64,000 nucleotides of DNA from Pseudoneurospora amorphoporcata (GCA_033297205.1 MU859239.1:1-64000); one strand, 5' to 3'; positions 1 to 11,861 are shown, numbered from the stretch's first letter. Program-made: numbers and translations. Notes: generated by a model not told the origin, from the letters alone.

Positions 1-1535
1 TATTCTAACACATTCTGTGAAGACTAAGTTCCCCAGTGACCAGCCTACTATACTACTGAGTAGTACAGGGCAGTTACAAGGCACAGTACTAGCCACACGT
101 TAACAACCTTCGACTTTCCCATCCGTGCCCTTGTATAACACCTCCAACTCCGCTATACTAATCGCTGTCAATTCCTGCTCCTGCTTAGTCAAGCGCTCTT
201 ATTCTTGCTCCAACTGATCCAACTAAGAGGTCTATTCCTTGAGTGATTTCGTCAACTCTTGGATATTCTTCAAGACTTTAAATTTCTGCTTGAGCACACG
301 TGAATACTCCACTATCACATAGACATTCAACTTCAACCCTAACCCTACAACGTAAGGCTCGCGGAGCCGTATATCTCTTAGTCTTGCGTAGATGCTTCAG
401 CATATTCCAGCCAATGATGCCTCTGCCGGCTGTACTGCCCCTCACGCTAGGGTAAGCCAGCCAGGCTAGGGAGAAGAACTCTGTCCTCACAGGACTATCC
501 CCAGCCAACTACAATAATAAGAAGACGTCGACAATATAGCTAGCGCTAAAGAAAGGAAGCGACTGGAGAAAACTACCTATGAAGATCCACCTGTAAGCAC
601 ACGCGTGCACACTGCTAGATAGATGCCTTACGGCCTCATAGCTAGAATTAGGCCAATAGACTTTGTACGTACTGATTAGAAGGAGGGAAGACTTTGGTAT
701 AAGAAGGCCAGGAATCCCAGCCTAGTTGGAAAGGCTTAAAAGGATTAATAAGGCCTTCAAGACTAAAGTAGTTTATTAGTTGAATTGAATTACTGTTCTA
801 AGCCCTAAATACAGCCCTTGTCACATCCGCTGATACACGAGCTACTAGATAGAGGTTAGTACGTTGAACTCAAGGAAGGAAAGGAAGGACAACGAACGTT
901 CTACGTTAGTATCTATATCTTCACAAGGATAAGCACTACGAACACACTCCCTACACTTTCTAGGATGAGAAAGCCTCTTACATACTAGAGAACGTCGCAA
1001 ACAATAGACATAAGACGTAATAGTAGACTCGAACTGCTCGATATAAGTCAATAGGGCCTAACGTTTTGTAGCAGCTCTAGAGGGACGCTTCTCGACCCGG
1101 CGAGCCATGGTTGGGATGGGAGTAGTAGGAGAAAACTTACAGCGTAGAACCTATAGGACACGTTGGGATAAAAATATGGTTAATACTGGAGGCAAATTAG
1201 TAAAGCCGTCGAGGACGTTAGCTAAGGAAGGGAAGCATCGTATTACGAACTTAAGTAATAACACGGGCTCACTGAACTATCGGGAACATAACAATCACGT
1301 AAAGCTGAGCAATAAAACTCTACTAGGGATAAGAGCTAAGATTAGAACAACGAGAGCTTATAATTACCAAAATAGGCTTATAAGCCAACTTGAGGCTTAT
1401 GAGCCAGAAAGGAGCTTATAAGCTAGAAAGGAGCTTATAAGCTAAGAAGAAGCTTATGAGCTAAGCTACGATTAATGAGCTAGACATATGTAACTAGAAG
1501 GCACCAAGGTATAGAAGGACGATTGGAGAATTTAG
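1..1535. other. Decayed repeat DNA left of the retroelement
   Basis: No intact gene is visible. On the minus strand, about 300 down to 108, one frame reads as a hydrophilic coiled coil (for example FKVLKNIQELTKSL, then SQLDQLEQE) when TAG/TAA stops are taken as former CAG/CAA. It ends at a stop near 105 and looks like the C-terminus of a transposon protein. At 845-1051 (minus) a 68-codon frame carries a Cys cluster (KCRECVRSAYPC), also unassigned. A plus frame at 1107-1421 has no recognisable motif. Stop distribution fits RIP of old repeats. Part of this stretch is probably the same older element that continues at 9056, because the retroelement 1541-9055 is inserted between them. Confidence 0.5.
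1373..1466. repeat. 19-bp tandem repeat with palindromic core
   Basis: About five degenerate units follow each other, starting near 1373, 1392, 1412, 1431 and 1450. The core is GAGCTTATAAGCTAGAAAG, period 19-20 bp. Each unit contains the near-palindrome AGCTTATAAGCT. It lies about 75 bp left of the retroelement insertion and has no coding explanation. Confidence 0.75.
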
Positions 1536-1540
1536 ATTGT
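1536..1540. repeat. Target-site duplication, left copy (ATTGT)
   Basis: ATTGT at 1536-1540 is repeated exactly at 9056-9060, directly outside the two LTRs. A 5-bp duplication is normal for Gypsy-type integrases and shows that the element boundaries are original. Confidence 0.9.
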
Positions 1541-1761
1541 TGTCACGGGGCGCGAGCAAGCACTAAGCTAGGACTTTGATTGTTGTGCGCAGAACAGGAA
1601 GAGAATCCTGTACGCGCACGAGAACTACATAGGGCACAGGCGGGGGCCCGTGCTGTGACCAGCCGTGCTGCACTCAGACAGCTGCACTCAGCTGGCTGCA
1701 CTAATGTAGTACAGCCTCTATCTATCTATATACAGGAACAGGCTATGCAATGCCTGTGACA
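1541..1761 (-). repeat. 3' LTR of the chromovirus
   Basis: This 221-bp repeat starts TGTCA and ends TGACA, the usual TG...CA termini. It differs from the other LTR at four positions. Three lie in this copy's CACTAATGTAGTACAG, where the other copy has C in place of T, always CpA to TpA. Confidence 0.95.
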
Positions 1762-1789
1762 CTACCCCCTCTCAAAACTAACTCCCGGG

Positions 1790-4700
1790 GTTGAAAAATC
1801 GTTTAAGACTGCTCAAAAGAATATCACTTTTTGTTCAACCTTGCGCTCCTTCTCACGGGTCCGGTCCGCGCCGGTGCCGGCACTGGTCGTCCCGCTGGTG
1901 GTAGCTCGGGGGCCATCGGTGGCGCTGGGTTCTGTCTGGCCTTCAACCACGCCTTCCAACCCTTTCTAAAGTTGGCATGAGGGTCGCCCAAGTCTGGCCG
2001 TCTCTCGTGAAGCTCCTAGACTATCTCGTAGCACCCATCCAAGTTCGCAACGGGTTGCCAGTCGGCGGGATCGTGCTTCTATTTTACTAGGAACTCGTAA
2101 TGGCCACTGTCGTTCTTGCGGTAGTCCAGCAGTTCTTCGAATTCCCAGCGTTTCTCTTCCACGAAGTTGTCTGTACGGGTGACAACCATGCCCTTATTGG
2201 CCTTTACATCGGTAAACAGCTCGGACTGCCCCGGTAGGCCCTCCTCGTACGGTTTAACGCGGGAGACATTGACAATGTGGGTTACCTTCATGTTAGTTGG
2301 CAGGGATAACTCCAACGAGTGTGAATCAGCTTTCATCACTCGGAAGGGACCTTCGAACCGTGGTGACAGCTTCTGGGTAGGTCTGCCAGTGGCGTAATTC
2401 TCTATACTGAGCATGACTATATCCCCAGCTTTGTACTTCGGCGCGTCCGTTTTATTTACGTTCGCCGCCGCTTTGTAACGGTCCTGTGCCTGCTTGGAAA
2501 GGACGATCAATTTGTCCTAAACCTTTCTAAAACGCTCTACGATTTCGTTCGCCCTGAACATCTGCCTCCGTTGCTCTGGCGTAGTGCTGGGTAGTATCGG
2601 CTTCGACGGCTCTGTTCCCATCCGTGGGTGAAAGCCGTAGTTTGCAAAGAAGGGAGACACCCCCGTCGTCGATGACTGTAGATTATTACCCTGGAACTCG
2701 GCCAGCGCCAGCCAGTCCACCCAATCGTCCTGAGCCCAGTTAACGAATGTCCTCAAATACTGCTCCATCTCAGCATTAATCCTCTCCGTCTAGCCATTGG
2801 TTTCCTTATAGTATAGTGATGACAGCTTAAGCTTGACGCCCAACCGATCCGACAGCTGCCTCCAGAAGGTGGAAACGAACTGGACACCCCTGTCGGAGAC
2901 GATAGTATCTGGCAGACCATGGAGGGTGTAAATCCTGTCGATGAACTTCTCAACTAACTCCTCTGTCGTTAAGCCCTCGTAGGGTATAAAGTGCCTCATC
3001 TTCGTCAGCCGATCTACTACGACGGCGATATGCTGGTAGGCTGGACCCTTGCCCCCTCTCATTGACTTGGGTAAAGGTGTAACGTAGTCCATTGAAATGT
3101 TACGCTATGGGGCGTTTGGTAGGGGCAGTGGTTTTAGGAAGCTAGTTGGGGCGTGCCTTAATGGCTTAGTCTTAGAGCAAGACAAGCATCCTTTGTAGTA
3201 CGTATTAACCGCCGTGGTTAGCCCTGGCCACTAGTATGAACGGTTTATTATATTTAATGTCTTGTCCCTCCCCGGGTGGCCTCCTGGTGCTGAAGCGTGC
3301 GTGCGGTGGATGAGTTCTAGCTGGGTCCTCTCGTCGTCTAGAGGTACCATGATTCTATCCCGAAATATTGCTCTATCGTTGACTAGGTAGCATTTAGCGA
3401 AGGGTATGCGTATGACCTTCTTTAAGTGCTTTGGCTAGCGCGAGCCATGTTTGATGGCTACGGTAATCTCTACTATTTGTACGGAGGTAGTATATGACTT
3501 TGCTAGTAGGTCATCCGTATGGATGCCTTCGTTCCCTTCGTTATGTTCTCCTTCCCCTTTAAGGGTATAAATTATTAAGGGCTCCCCTATGTTGGTCATT
3601 ACGTTAACGTAAAACTCTCCTTCCTCTTTAGTATCCAATATATTACCGAAGGAGTCGTCAAAGCAATTAGGGTCGATTAGAGGCTTCTTTCTTGCCTATA
3701 GTCTATTGTCTTCAATATCCCGGGGTACGTCTTCTGGCTTCCTGCTCAACGTATTAGGCCGCACGTTGGTGGAGCCGGGCTTGTACTTGATGGTGAAATT
3801 GAAACGTGATAAGAACTTGGACTAGCGCATGTGCCGTGGTGTGAGCCTTTTCGTTGTCCTAAAGGTCTTTAGATTCTTATGATTTGTGATGATTTCGAAC
3901 GGTCGTATTGCGCCTTCTAGTTCGGGCTTCCATTCTTCTAGTGCCTTTACTACAGCTAGCAGCTCCTTGTTGTAGATGTCGTAGTTATATTCCGCCGCCG
4001 TGTGCTTGGCGGAGAAGTAAGCGACCGGATAGAGTTGTCCATTATCGTGCATTTGTGAAAGGGTGCCCCCTGAGGATTAGTCTGACGTATCTACTTCGAC
4101 TATAGTGGGCTTCCCCCAGTCGTAGATCTTTAAGACGGGAGCGGATGTAAACGTTCTCTTTAAGGTTTCGAAAGCGGTCTTATGCCGTTTCTCCCATTAC
4201 TAAGGGGAATCCTTCTTAGTCAGCTCGTACAAAGGCTTTGCCATCGACGAAAACCTGGCTATAAAGCGTCGGTAGAAGTTGGCAAAGTTTAAGAAGCGTT
4301 GTAACTGACGTTTGGATGTCGGTGCCTCCTAGGTTTTCACAGCTTCCACCTTCTCCATGTCTATTTTAATGCCCTCCGGGGTAATAATTAAGCCCAGATA
4401 CCTCGTTCTCTGCGTGTGAAATTCGCACTTGTCTATGTCAATCTGTAGCCCTGCATCCCTCAGGCGTTTTAGGACCTCCTGGACGTGTTGGACGTGCTCT
4501 TCGTAGGTTTTTGAGAAGATGAGGACATTATCGAGATATGCCGTGGCGTACACGTTTAGGATATTGTAAAGTATATTATTGATGAAGTTTTGGAATGAGG
4601 ATAGTGCTCCCGACAACCCGAAGGGGCAAACCAGTGATTCGTAGAGTCCAAACCTCGTGATAAATGCTGTTAGCCATTCGTAACCTTCCGCTATGCGCAA

Positions 4701-6430
4701 ACGGTTAAACGCCGCGATAACGTCGACCTTTGTGAACCACTTTGCCTTACAGATCGCATCTAGGGTTTCCTTAATCAACGGCAAGGGGTACCTGTTCTTC
4801 AAGGAGATATTGTTAATACCTCTATAGTCAACGCAGATCCTTACGCCACCGCCCGGCTTTCGTGCCAATAAAATTGGTAATACTACGTCTGAGGTTGACG
4901 GACGGATAAACCCTTTGGCCAAATTGTTATCCAGCTATTGTTTTATCACCTTCAGCTCCTGTGGAGATATCGGCCTCGCCCTCGAGTACGGCAACTCGTT
5001 GCCCGGGATCAATTCGATCTTGTGATTGTATGACCGGTGTTCCGGGAGTACGTTAGCGTCTCTGGGGTTCGTAACGTCCGAGAGATCCTTGTACTTATTT
5101 GGGAAATGGTCCTTGATCTCCTCCGGGGTGTACTTTGGTCTCGTGGATTTCTCTATAAACTTCGTAACGTCCTCTTCTATAATATTGTAGATACGGTTAA
5201 TGTTTGTTAGCGGGGTGGGCTTCCTTTCTTTAGGTTCTATTAGTTTAGTTGGCGTAGGTTTCGCTAGTTCGTCCCCCAGTTTGTACATACGTGTAATAAA
5301 TTGCTATAGTATTTCGCCGGGTAGGAAGGAGGATGCCGAGGTCTGCTCCCCTGTCGCTTCTGCTTTTATTATATTAATAAGGTCGTGGACCTTCTCGTCT
5401 TCAAAGAACTTTTTGTAGGGCTCGCCCCTCCCTTGTATAATATCTCGCCATGCGTCTTCTGACAAGGTGGGCATCGCCACGCGTTACTTGTCCTTTTGAG
5501 CTTCTTGAAGCTCTGCCTATATAGTAGCGCTAAGACGTACCCCCCTTATGCGAGAGTTCAGTATAAAGGTTTCGGCGTTAACGATTTTAAAATCCGTAAA
5601 GTCGAGGGGGCCCATCTACAGCCCCGCGATGTCGAACTTATAGTTATACGGGTGCCTAATGCGTTCCGGTCTAGCTATTGTCTAGATTCTGCGGCTTCCT
5701 TTAACCTCGACTATTGCCCTAATCTTGCTTGGTTTCCGTTCTAGTCCAAAGGGTTCCTCGAAGCTGGCTGCTGCGGATGGGTTTGCCCACCCTTCGACTA
5801 TTATGCCCTGGCTACCTTCCTGTGCGGCGGTGAGACCGGCCAGTGCCCATTCGGCGATCGCCCTTCCAGCCTCTCCCGGGGTTGGAGCTACCTGTCCCGC
5901 TTTCGGTGATAGTGGTATAGCCGTGACTACGGCCGCCTTAATAACCTCTTTTCTATTAATGTAGTTTCTAACGCAAGCTTTATTCCAAATAACCTTGTTA
6001 GTAACCCAGTTAACGTCTAGATTATACAGTTGTAACTATGGCCAGCCCAAGATGATTGGGTGTTCTTGCGCTAGGTTGGCAACGAATATTTTTATCGTTT
6101 CCTTGTAACAGCCGACCCGCATCTCGGTTTCGACGTAGTACTAAACCTATTCTTTAAGTTCTCCGTCAACTAAATATAACGGCCTGGCTTTTTCTAGCTT
6201 ATGGAGCTTAAAGTAGGCTTTCTTAGCGAAAGTCTTGTCGATAAAGGCCTTCCCCGTACAACTAGAATCGACTAAGGAAATACAGTTAATTTTACTATTG
6301 CGCTAGGGGCACTAAAGGTAGGTAGATAAGAGAGTGGTATTTTGTCTACAAACATCTAAGCTTTCTATGGATAAAGGCTCGCCTTTCTAGTAAGTAAGAG
6401 CCTGGTAGACACTTATATCCTTAATAGAAC
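1790..6430 (-). pseudogene. pol: Retrotransposon pol (protease, RT, RNase H, integrase, chromodomain), inactivated
   Basis: Read on the minus strand from about 6430 downward. The protease motif near 6267 reads VDSSCTG, so the glycine of the D-S/T-G motif is lost. Reverse transcriptase lies at 4922-4329 with the SLKNRYPLPLI block; its active site reads AYLDN instead of YxDD (Asn codon 4527-4529). RNase H lies at 4052-3822, with a core Asp changed to Asn in IITNHKNL. Integrase runs 3200-2520: Cys pair GCLSC, Asp in VVVDRLTK, Asp in IVSDRG, Glu in KETNG, the last directly followed by a TAG stop. The C-terminus (2510 to about 1960) carries EFEELLDYRKND and, beyond a stop, DWQPVANLDGC, a chromodomain. 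Several in-frame TAG/TAA stops split the gene. All fit RIP. Confidence 0.92.
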
Positions 6431-8569
6431 TACTCAAATCTCTCTCCCTCCTCCTGTAGCTCCCGTTGGGCCCTCGGATGCGTCTTAGTCTGAGGGCTCG
6501 CTATTTCCCTAGTTGGTGGTCTCTAGGGCAGCCGTCTTAGCGGTCTCGGCGGGGGTAGTGGTGTTAGCTATAGTGCGTACGTTCTATTTACCCTAGTTGT
6601 TCTTGTTACTGCCGCCGTTATTCTTATTGTTGTTGCCACCGCTGTTATTGTTGTTGCTGACCTTAGGTTTGCTACTGTAGTTGATGGGGCTACGACACTT
6701 CTTGGCTTGGTGGCCGGGCTTACTACACTTGATGCACTGTCTGGCGGCGAAGCGTTGCTGGATGACTTCTTGGTCGATATCGTTGATCTTTAAACGGTCG
6801 AAATCTATTACATCGGGGTCCTTATTGCTATTGCTACCGCCGCTATTGTTAGTATTGCCCTAGTTGCTATTATTACGGAATGCTGCCTCGTCCAGGGATT
6901 TAGCTAAGCCGCGGCACATCTTTACCCATCCTTCCCAATCCTTACGATTAGGAATATTGTACTAGTAAGACATAGCTGTACGAAGCTCTTTACTAACTTT
7001 GTCCTTCAGTATACGAACCTTCGTGGCCGCGTTGTAGCCACACCTGTCAGCCAGTATAACGAACTGGGCCTCGAAATTGCCGAAGTTAGAGTACTTGCCG
7101 GCCTACTTGAGTTGCAACATAGCCTTCTCCGAGACCGCCAGTACGTTACCCTACTAGTAGCGGCTGGCTAGATGGTTAAGGAAAGCCGCGCCGGTAGGCT
7201 AGTCCCAGGCCGCCGAGTGATGAGGGTTGTTTAAGATCTTGCGAATACTAGAAGTAATAGTAACGCGTACCTCGCCGCCCAAACAACCTATCGCATGCAA
7301 AAGTTTAGTTTTTTCGTTGGGAAAGTTGAAGTCGTCGACCTCCTAACGTGTACGAATGGCTGTAGACTACGTAACAAAGCGGTTGTGACGTTTGATCACG
7401 TCGGTCTCCTCGCTATTGAAGGCCTCGGGGTCCTTAGAGAGGTTACGACGACGCGGGTAAGGTGCCGCTGGGGGTATCTAGAAAAAATGACTGCTAAGGC
7501 CTACAACCCAACCGTTCGGAGCGCTAGGGCCGAAACCTCCGGGTCCGCTATATCCTCCTCCATTGCTGGGTCCGTTATATCCACCTCCTCCGTTGCCGAA
7601 ACCCCTACCCATTCTGGGTGTTAGGCCGGAAGGTTCGCCGGCTCCTCCCATGCCGCTAACGCGGAACCCACCAGCGCTAGTGCCGCCAGCAGCAGCTCCT
7701 CCCATACCGCTACCGTTAGTACGGCCCGTACCGTCAACCCCGAATCCTCCGATATTAAATCCTCTACTAGGCTTACCGCTAGCACCTCCTCCTATACCGT
7801 CAAGCTTACCGTCCGCCGTATAAACGTCGGTCCAAACGTCCTCGCCGTCGACGCGGGCAAAGAAGTTGGGGTGAGCGCCATCGGGATGAGCGCCATCGGG
7901 CTTATTGTATACAGCCTCGGGCTCGGCCGCCAACTGGGCCTCGATTTGCGCTTTCTTGAGTTGCTCCTTCGTGTATTTGAGCTCGTCGGTTAGCTGATGG
8001 ACCTGGCTAGCCTTGTTTAAGGCGTCTTTGTAGCCAGCCTGCAGCTCGTCGAGTGTTGTATTCTGGGCTGCTGAGGCCGCAAGCATGTCCGTATACTATT
8101 GCTCTACCGCGGTGATGTCGAGCTCCCTCTGCGAGAGGGCTGCGCGCAAGGAGTCAATATCGTTCTGTATGGCTGTTACGTTCTTCTGCAGCATCATGTT
8201 CTCTTTAACAATTTCGGTATACTTGGCCTGTTATTGGTTGACCTAATCGGCTTGCCGAGCCTTAAGGGCTTCGAAGACGGCCACTCGTGCCTTGGAGGCC
8301 TCTGCCTCTTGCTTGACCGAAGACAACTCGCTTCTAGTTGTAAAGACTTCGTCATTGAGCTCCTTGAGCTTGACGTCGAAGTAGTAAAGTAATTTCATGA
8401 CTTCACGGGAGGCCCTAGCCGTCTCCGCAAAGTTGCTAGGGACCGTAAGGCCAGTGGCCTCCTCCTTACAAATAAGTTGGAGGTACTGAAAGCCCTGCAG
8501 CAAGGCCGGGAAAACCTCGCGCAGATCAACTCGATCCGTGGGCGGCTGATTCTCACCAGGACCAGACAT
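6430..8569 (-). pseudogene. gag: Retrotransposon gag, inactivated
   Basis: It starts at ATG 8569 (MSGPGENQPPTD). The first open stretch reaches 8243 and has helical, charged sequence. After TAG/TAA stops the frame resumes at 8086-7478 with a second coiled-coil part (DELQAGYKDALNKA) and then a Gly/Ser/Met-rich low-complexity segment. Near 6690-6735 the minus strand encodes a CCHC zinc knuckle, CIKCSKPGHQAKKC, intact in all four ligands, followed by an Asn/Gly-rich tail. This matches a Gypsy Gag with a nucleocapsid zinc finger at its C-terminus. Interruptions are mostly CAG to TAG. The border with pol near 6430 is approximate. Confidence 0.85.
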
Positions 8570-8834
8570 CTTGTCGTGATCGAGTGACGAAAAAGGAAAT
8601 GAAGGTTGGATACTTCTCTCACGCTCGCGATTCGCTCGCTGTTCTCAAATGCTTGACTGATGCTCGCTTCGTATGGACCGGTGTCGCATACGCTCTCTGT
8701 GGGTTACTTGACGACTGCACGATTCGTCGAAATGTGATATTGTAATGACCGTGTTACTGCGGTAGTCTCTTACTACGCTTGATCAATCCGAAATCACTTG
8801 TTGCGCTTCAACGCGAAGGTTTGGCACAACAAAG

Positions 8835-9055
8835 TGTCACGGGGCGCGAGCAAGCACTAAGCTAGGACTTTGATTGTTGTGCGCAGAACAGGAAGAGAAT
8901 CCTGTACGCGCACGAGAACTACATAGGGCACAGGCGGGGGCCCGTGCTGTGACCAGCCGTGCTGCACTCAGACAGCTGCACTCAGCTGGCTGCACCAATG
9001 CAGCACAGCCTCTATCTATCTATATACAGGAACAGGCTATGCAATGCCTATGACA
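8835..9055 (-). repeat. 5' LTR of the chromovirus
   Basis: This 221-bp repeat matches 1541-1761 except at four sites. In this copy the terminal TGCCTATGACA has A where the other copy has G, a TpG to TpA change (CpA to TpA on the opposite strand). ATTGT follows at 9056-9060. Confidence 0.95.
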
Positions 9056-9179
9056 ATTGTTAGATAGTTCTGCAGTAGTCAACAGATTATCATTATTGAG
9101 ACTAGTATAACGCTACTATACTTGTCGTGAACCTTTTAGCTTTACTGAACGTCTTCTAATAGTCTTCACCTTTAGCTAT

Positions 9180-10165
9180 CCTATTTAGGTAGATTAGACT
9201 GCCGTTCGTCACAGCATACTTTCGATTCCCTAGTTAAATAGTTAAAGGATAACGCTAGTTTAAACTTAACTCGCCACTAGACTACCTACTAAAAGGTTAT
9301 AGTTACTCTGTATATTCTAGTACATATCTAGTCTTAGCGAGCTACCTTGTATTTCTTTAAGATTGTATAGAGTACTGTGAATGAAATTATGAAAGATATG
9401 CTGCCCCGCTTTTGACATTTGCACCGCGCTTTTATTACACTACTAGAGGATAACTAACTGGATTCTAAAATCGAACTCGATTTAGTACTAAATACCTTCA
9501 ATAGCTGTATAGGAGCTATTGACAGAACTTACGTAGCCGCGTATATAAGAGTCGACTAATAGCAATAGTAGCGCAATTAAAATAGAGAAGTAACGTAGAA
9601 CGTATTCGCCGCGATTAGGTTTAACTACTCCTTCAACTATATCCTTACTAATACAGAGGGTTCGATTAACGACGTAGCACTTTATACTCAAACTTTCGGT
9701 CATTCATTTTACGTACTCGAAGGACAATACTACGTCGCTAACGCGGGGTTTAGTATACGGTAGAGGATTATAACTCCTTTTGCCAATGTTAAATACTATC
9801 TTCAAGACTAGAAGAACGCGGAAAGGAAGCCAAAGACCGCTAAAGAACTATACAACTTACGCTATACTCGTATCCGTACCGTCGTAGAGCACGCCTTTGG
9901 CCATATAAAGAGGAGGTAGAAGATTGTGAAGTGTATACTCTTCGAGTACGATATAGACAAACAAATCGAAATTATTTATGCTATAACTGGTCTGCACAAT
10001 TTTTTAATTATAGAGAGAAAGAGGCAACAAGGTATAGAAAACTAAATAAGGAGCAGATTAGATTAATAAGGCTAGCGCGCGACCGTACAAAGAGGGTAGT
10101 CGGTAGGAAGAATCCTCGTAGAGTTCGATATGTAGCTGCCTCACTGGGCTGGGCGCAGTATTAAC
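9180..10165 (+). pseudogene. PIF/Harbinger-like DDE transposase, inactivated
   Basis: With TAG/TAA stops ignored, one plus frame reads as a DDE_Tnp_4-type transposase. Near 9180-9410 is a helical N-terminal part (HTFDSLVKQL, then FFKIV and STVNEIM). Next comes NSCIGAIDRTYVAAYI near 9490-9545 with the first catalytic Asp, then EGSINDVALYTQTFGHSFYV. The second Asp position reads YYVANAGFSI, so Asp is replaced by Asn. The Glu lies in RIRTVVEHAFGHIKRR, followed by DKQIEIIYAITGLHNF. That motif order is diagnostic for PIF/Harbinger enzymes. More than ten stops, of CAG/CAA/TGG origin, break the frame. The N-terminus may extend left of the retroelement: removing that insertion leaves an open frame across the site. 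Function is lost. Confidence 0.85.
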
Positions 10166-10518
10166 GGTATATGAAAGAGAATGGGAGAGAGATATGAAAA
10201 AATGATGTAAATAGAAAGAGTGTAAAAGAGTGGAATTTGCTTGTAAATTTGATTATTATAAATAATATTACAATTCGAATATATAAACGAGGGGTATTTA
10301 TTTGTAAATTTAAATAATAATTAAATATATTTTACGTATGTGTAAGAAAATAATTATAAGTTAGAAAAATTGTATTTTTTTTCCGATTTACACATACACT
10401 CCCCTCCTCTCCCTTCCTCTCCCTTCCTCTCCCCTCCTCACTCAATCTATCTATTTATATACAACCACTTCATTTTATCACCACAACTATTATAGACTAC
10501 CACCTACGATAGATCCTT
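10166..10518. other. AT-rich tail-to-tail spacer
   Basis: The stretch between the two convergent transposon-derived genes is AT-rich, with a pyrimidine run near 10396-10440 (four degenerate copies of CTCTCCCTTC). No coding frame was found. It presumably holds both 3' ends. Confidence 0.5.
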
Positions 10519-11861
10519 CTAAAGAAAGTCGATATACTTTATTATTTCTACCGTTGTCACCTTCCTAGTAAAGCGCTTCTGGATATCCTCAACTGCTGTT
10601 TGTAACGCGGTCGTACTAGGCAAAGTAGCCAACATTGCAGCCGCGTTCACGATTGACTCGCCCAAGGTAGGGGTGCTACCATCTCCTCCTCCTCCTTTCT
10701 CATTGCCTATTTTATAGGACGCTGGCTTCCTCTTATACCTCACGGATACTAGATTAACAACCTCAGTCGACTTCATAGGGGTTCTATTAGGATTATTCTC
10801 GCGGTTGCGTTTCTAAGCAGGAGTCTTACGGGCTGGTCGCTAGTTAGTTTCATTAGCCTTCTCCTCCTCATCAGAATCTAAACTCGATAACGAGTCAGTA
10901 TTGTCAGACTCCTCTCCCCTGTTATCACTACTACTATTACTATCGTTACTACTTTCTTCTCCCCAGTTATAGTTATCCTTAAACTTGTTATTTCTTAGTA
11001 AATCCGACGCTTCGTAGATATAATGACCTATCGCCTTCTCCTTGTAAAAGATATGCTTGTATACCTTGCGGTCGCTAAGCGGGGTCGTACGTAACTAAGA
11101 GTAGCTCTTACGTTCAGTATTTTTCTAGGCTATAAAGCGATCCTATATTTTAGGTGATGCTTCTGGTAGATTAGTGATCTATTTATACTACACACTGAAG
11201 TCGTCATTAACTCCTTCTATGCCCAATATCAAGATTTTTCAATATCGTACTTCAAAGGTATAGTTCTGTCAGTCCATAGCTTCTATGGCCACCTCCTCTT
11301 GCACCTCTCTAACACCTTATCTCATACTTTACTAAACTCCTTCCATTTACTACTTCTAAAATACCCTTTTCTGGTATATCTGGCAAACCATTTCATCACT
11401 GCAGTGGTAATTTCGGTAGTGAAGATGACGCGCCCGCCGTTAGAGCTGGATGACTGGGAGGCAGCGGACTAGGAGGCTGTAGACTAGGAACCGCGAGCCC
11501 TCTTGGCCTAGCTGGGGGTCCTTGGCTGCCGTCGTCGTTTAGTGCCCTGGGTCGCTTGAGATTGATGTGACGAAGGCACGTCATTTGAGACCAACTGCGT
11601 TATAGTGGGAGTATCACTGTCAGCAGTTTCAACAGTATGATACTCAACCTAACTGTCAACAGCCTGACTATCGACGGCTTGACTCTCGAGGAGGGTGGGG
11701 TTGATGGGGATGGATTCGTTTTCTTTAGGGAGGTCGTCTGGCGGTGTTGACTCCCGCGGCACAAGGAAGTCGTTTATGGGTATACTACTCAGAGCATTGG
11801 CAGCAGTGGAGGATAAGTTGACTGCCTCCTCGATGGGGGTGTCGGTCTCGTCGATGGCCAT
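10519..11861 (-). pseudogene. Decayed companion gene of the Harbinger-like element, possibly Myb/SANT-like
   Basis: A protein of about 440 residues is traceable on the minus strand. The start is probably MAIDETDTPIEEA at 11861; an in-frame ATG lies at 11897. It then has a Ser/Gln-rich linker with TKRRRQPRTP, and a helical segment TTAVMKWFARYTRKGYF, then SSKWKEFSKV near 11400-11310, whose spacing of aromatic and basic residues recalls a Myb/SANT-like DNA-binding domain. Near 11300-11320 the frame shifts by one. It continues as NYTFEVRY, EGVNDDFS, an acidic Ser/Asp stretch and the basic C-terminus PMKSTEVVNLVSVRYKRKP, ending at 10519. Stops are TAG (from CAG) and TGA/TAG (from TGG). PIF/Harbinger elements commonly carry such a second gene; the Myb assignment here is inference. 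Confidence 0.5.

Larger units (their letters stand above)
1541..9055 (-). mobile_element. Complete but dead Gypsy-type LTR retrotransposon (chromovirus)
   Basis: The 7,515-bp element lies on the minus strand, with the 5' LTR at 8835-9055, the 3' LTR at 1541-1761 and the ATTGT duplication outside. Order on the minus strand is gag (with CCHC knuckle), protease, reverse transcriptase, RNase H, integrase, GPY/F-like segment and chromodomain. That order and the terminal chromodomain define a chromovirus-type Ty3/Gypsy element. A polypurine tract (minus-strand GAGAGGGGGTAG, complement of 1762-1773) abuts the 3' LTR. No standard TGG-type primer-binding site is evident next to the 5' LTR. Every enzymatic region carries stops, mostly TAG where CAG or TGG is expected, so the element cannot move on its own. 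The LTRs differ at only four sites, which indicates a recent insertion. Confidence 0.95.
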
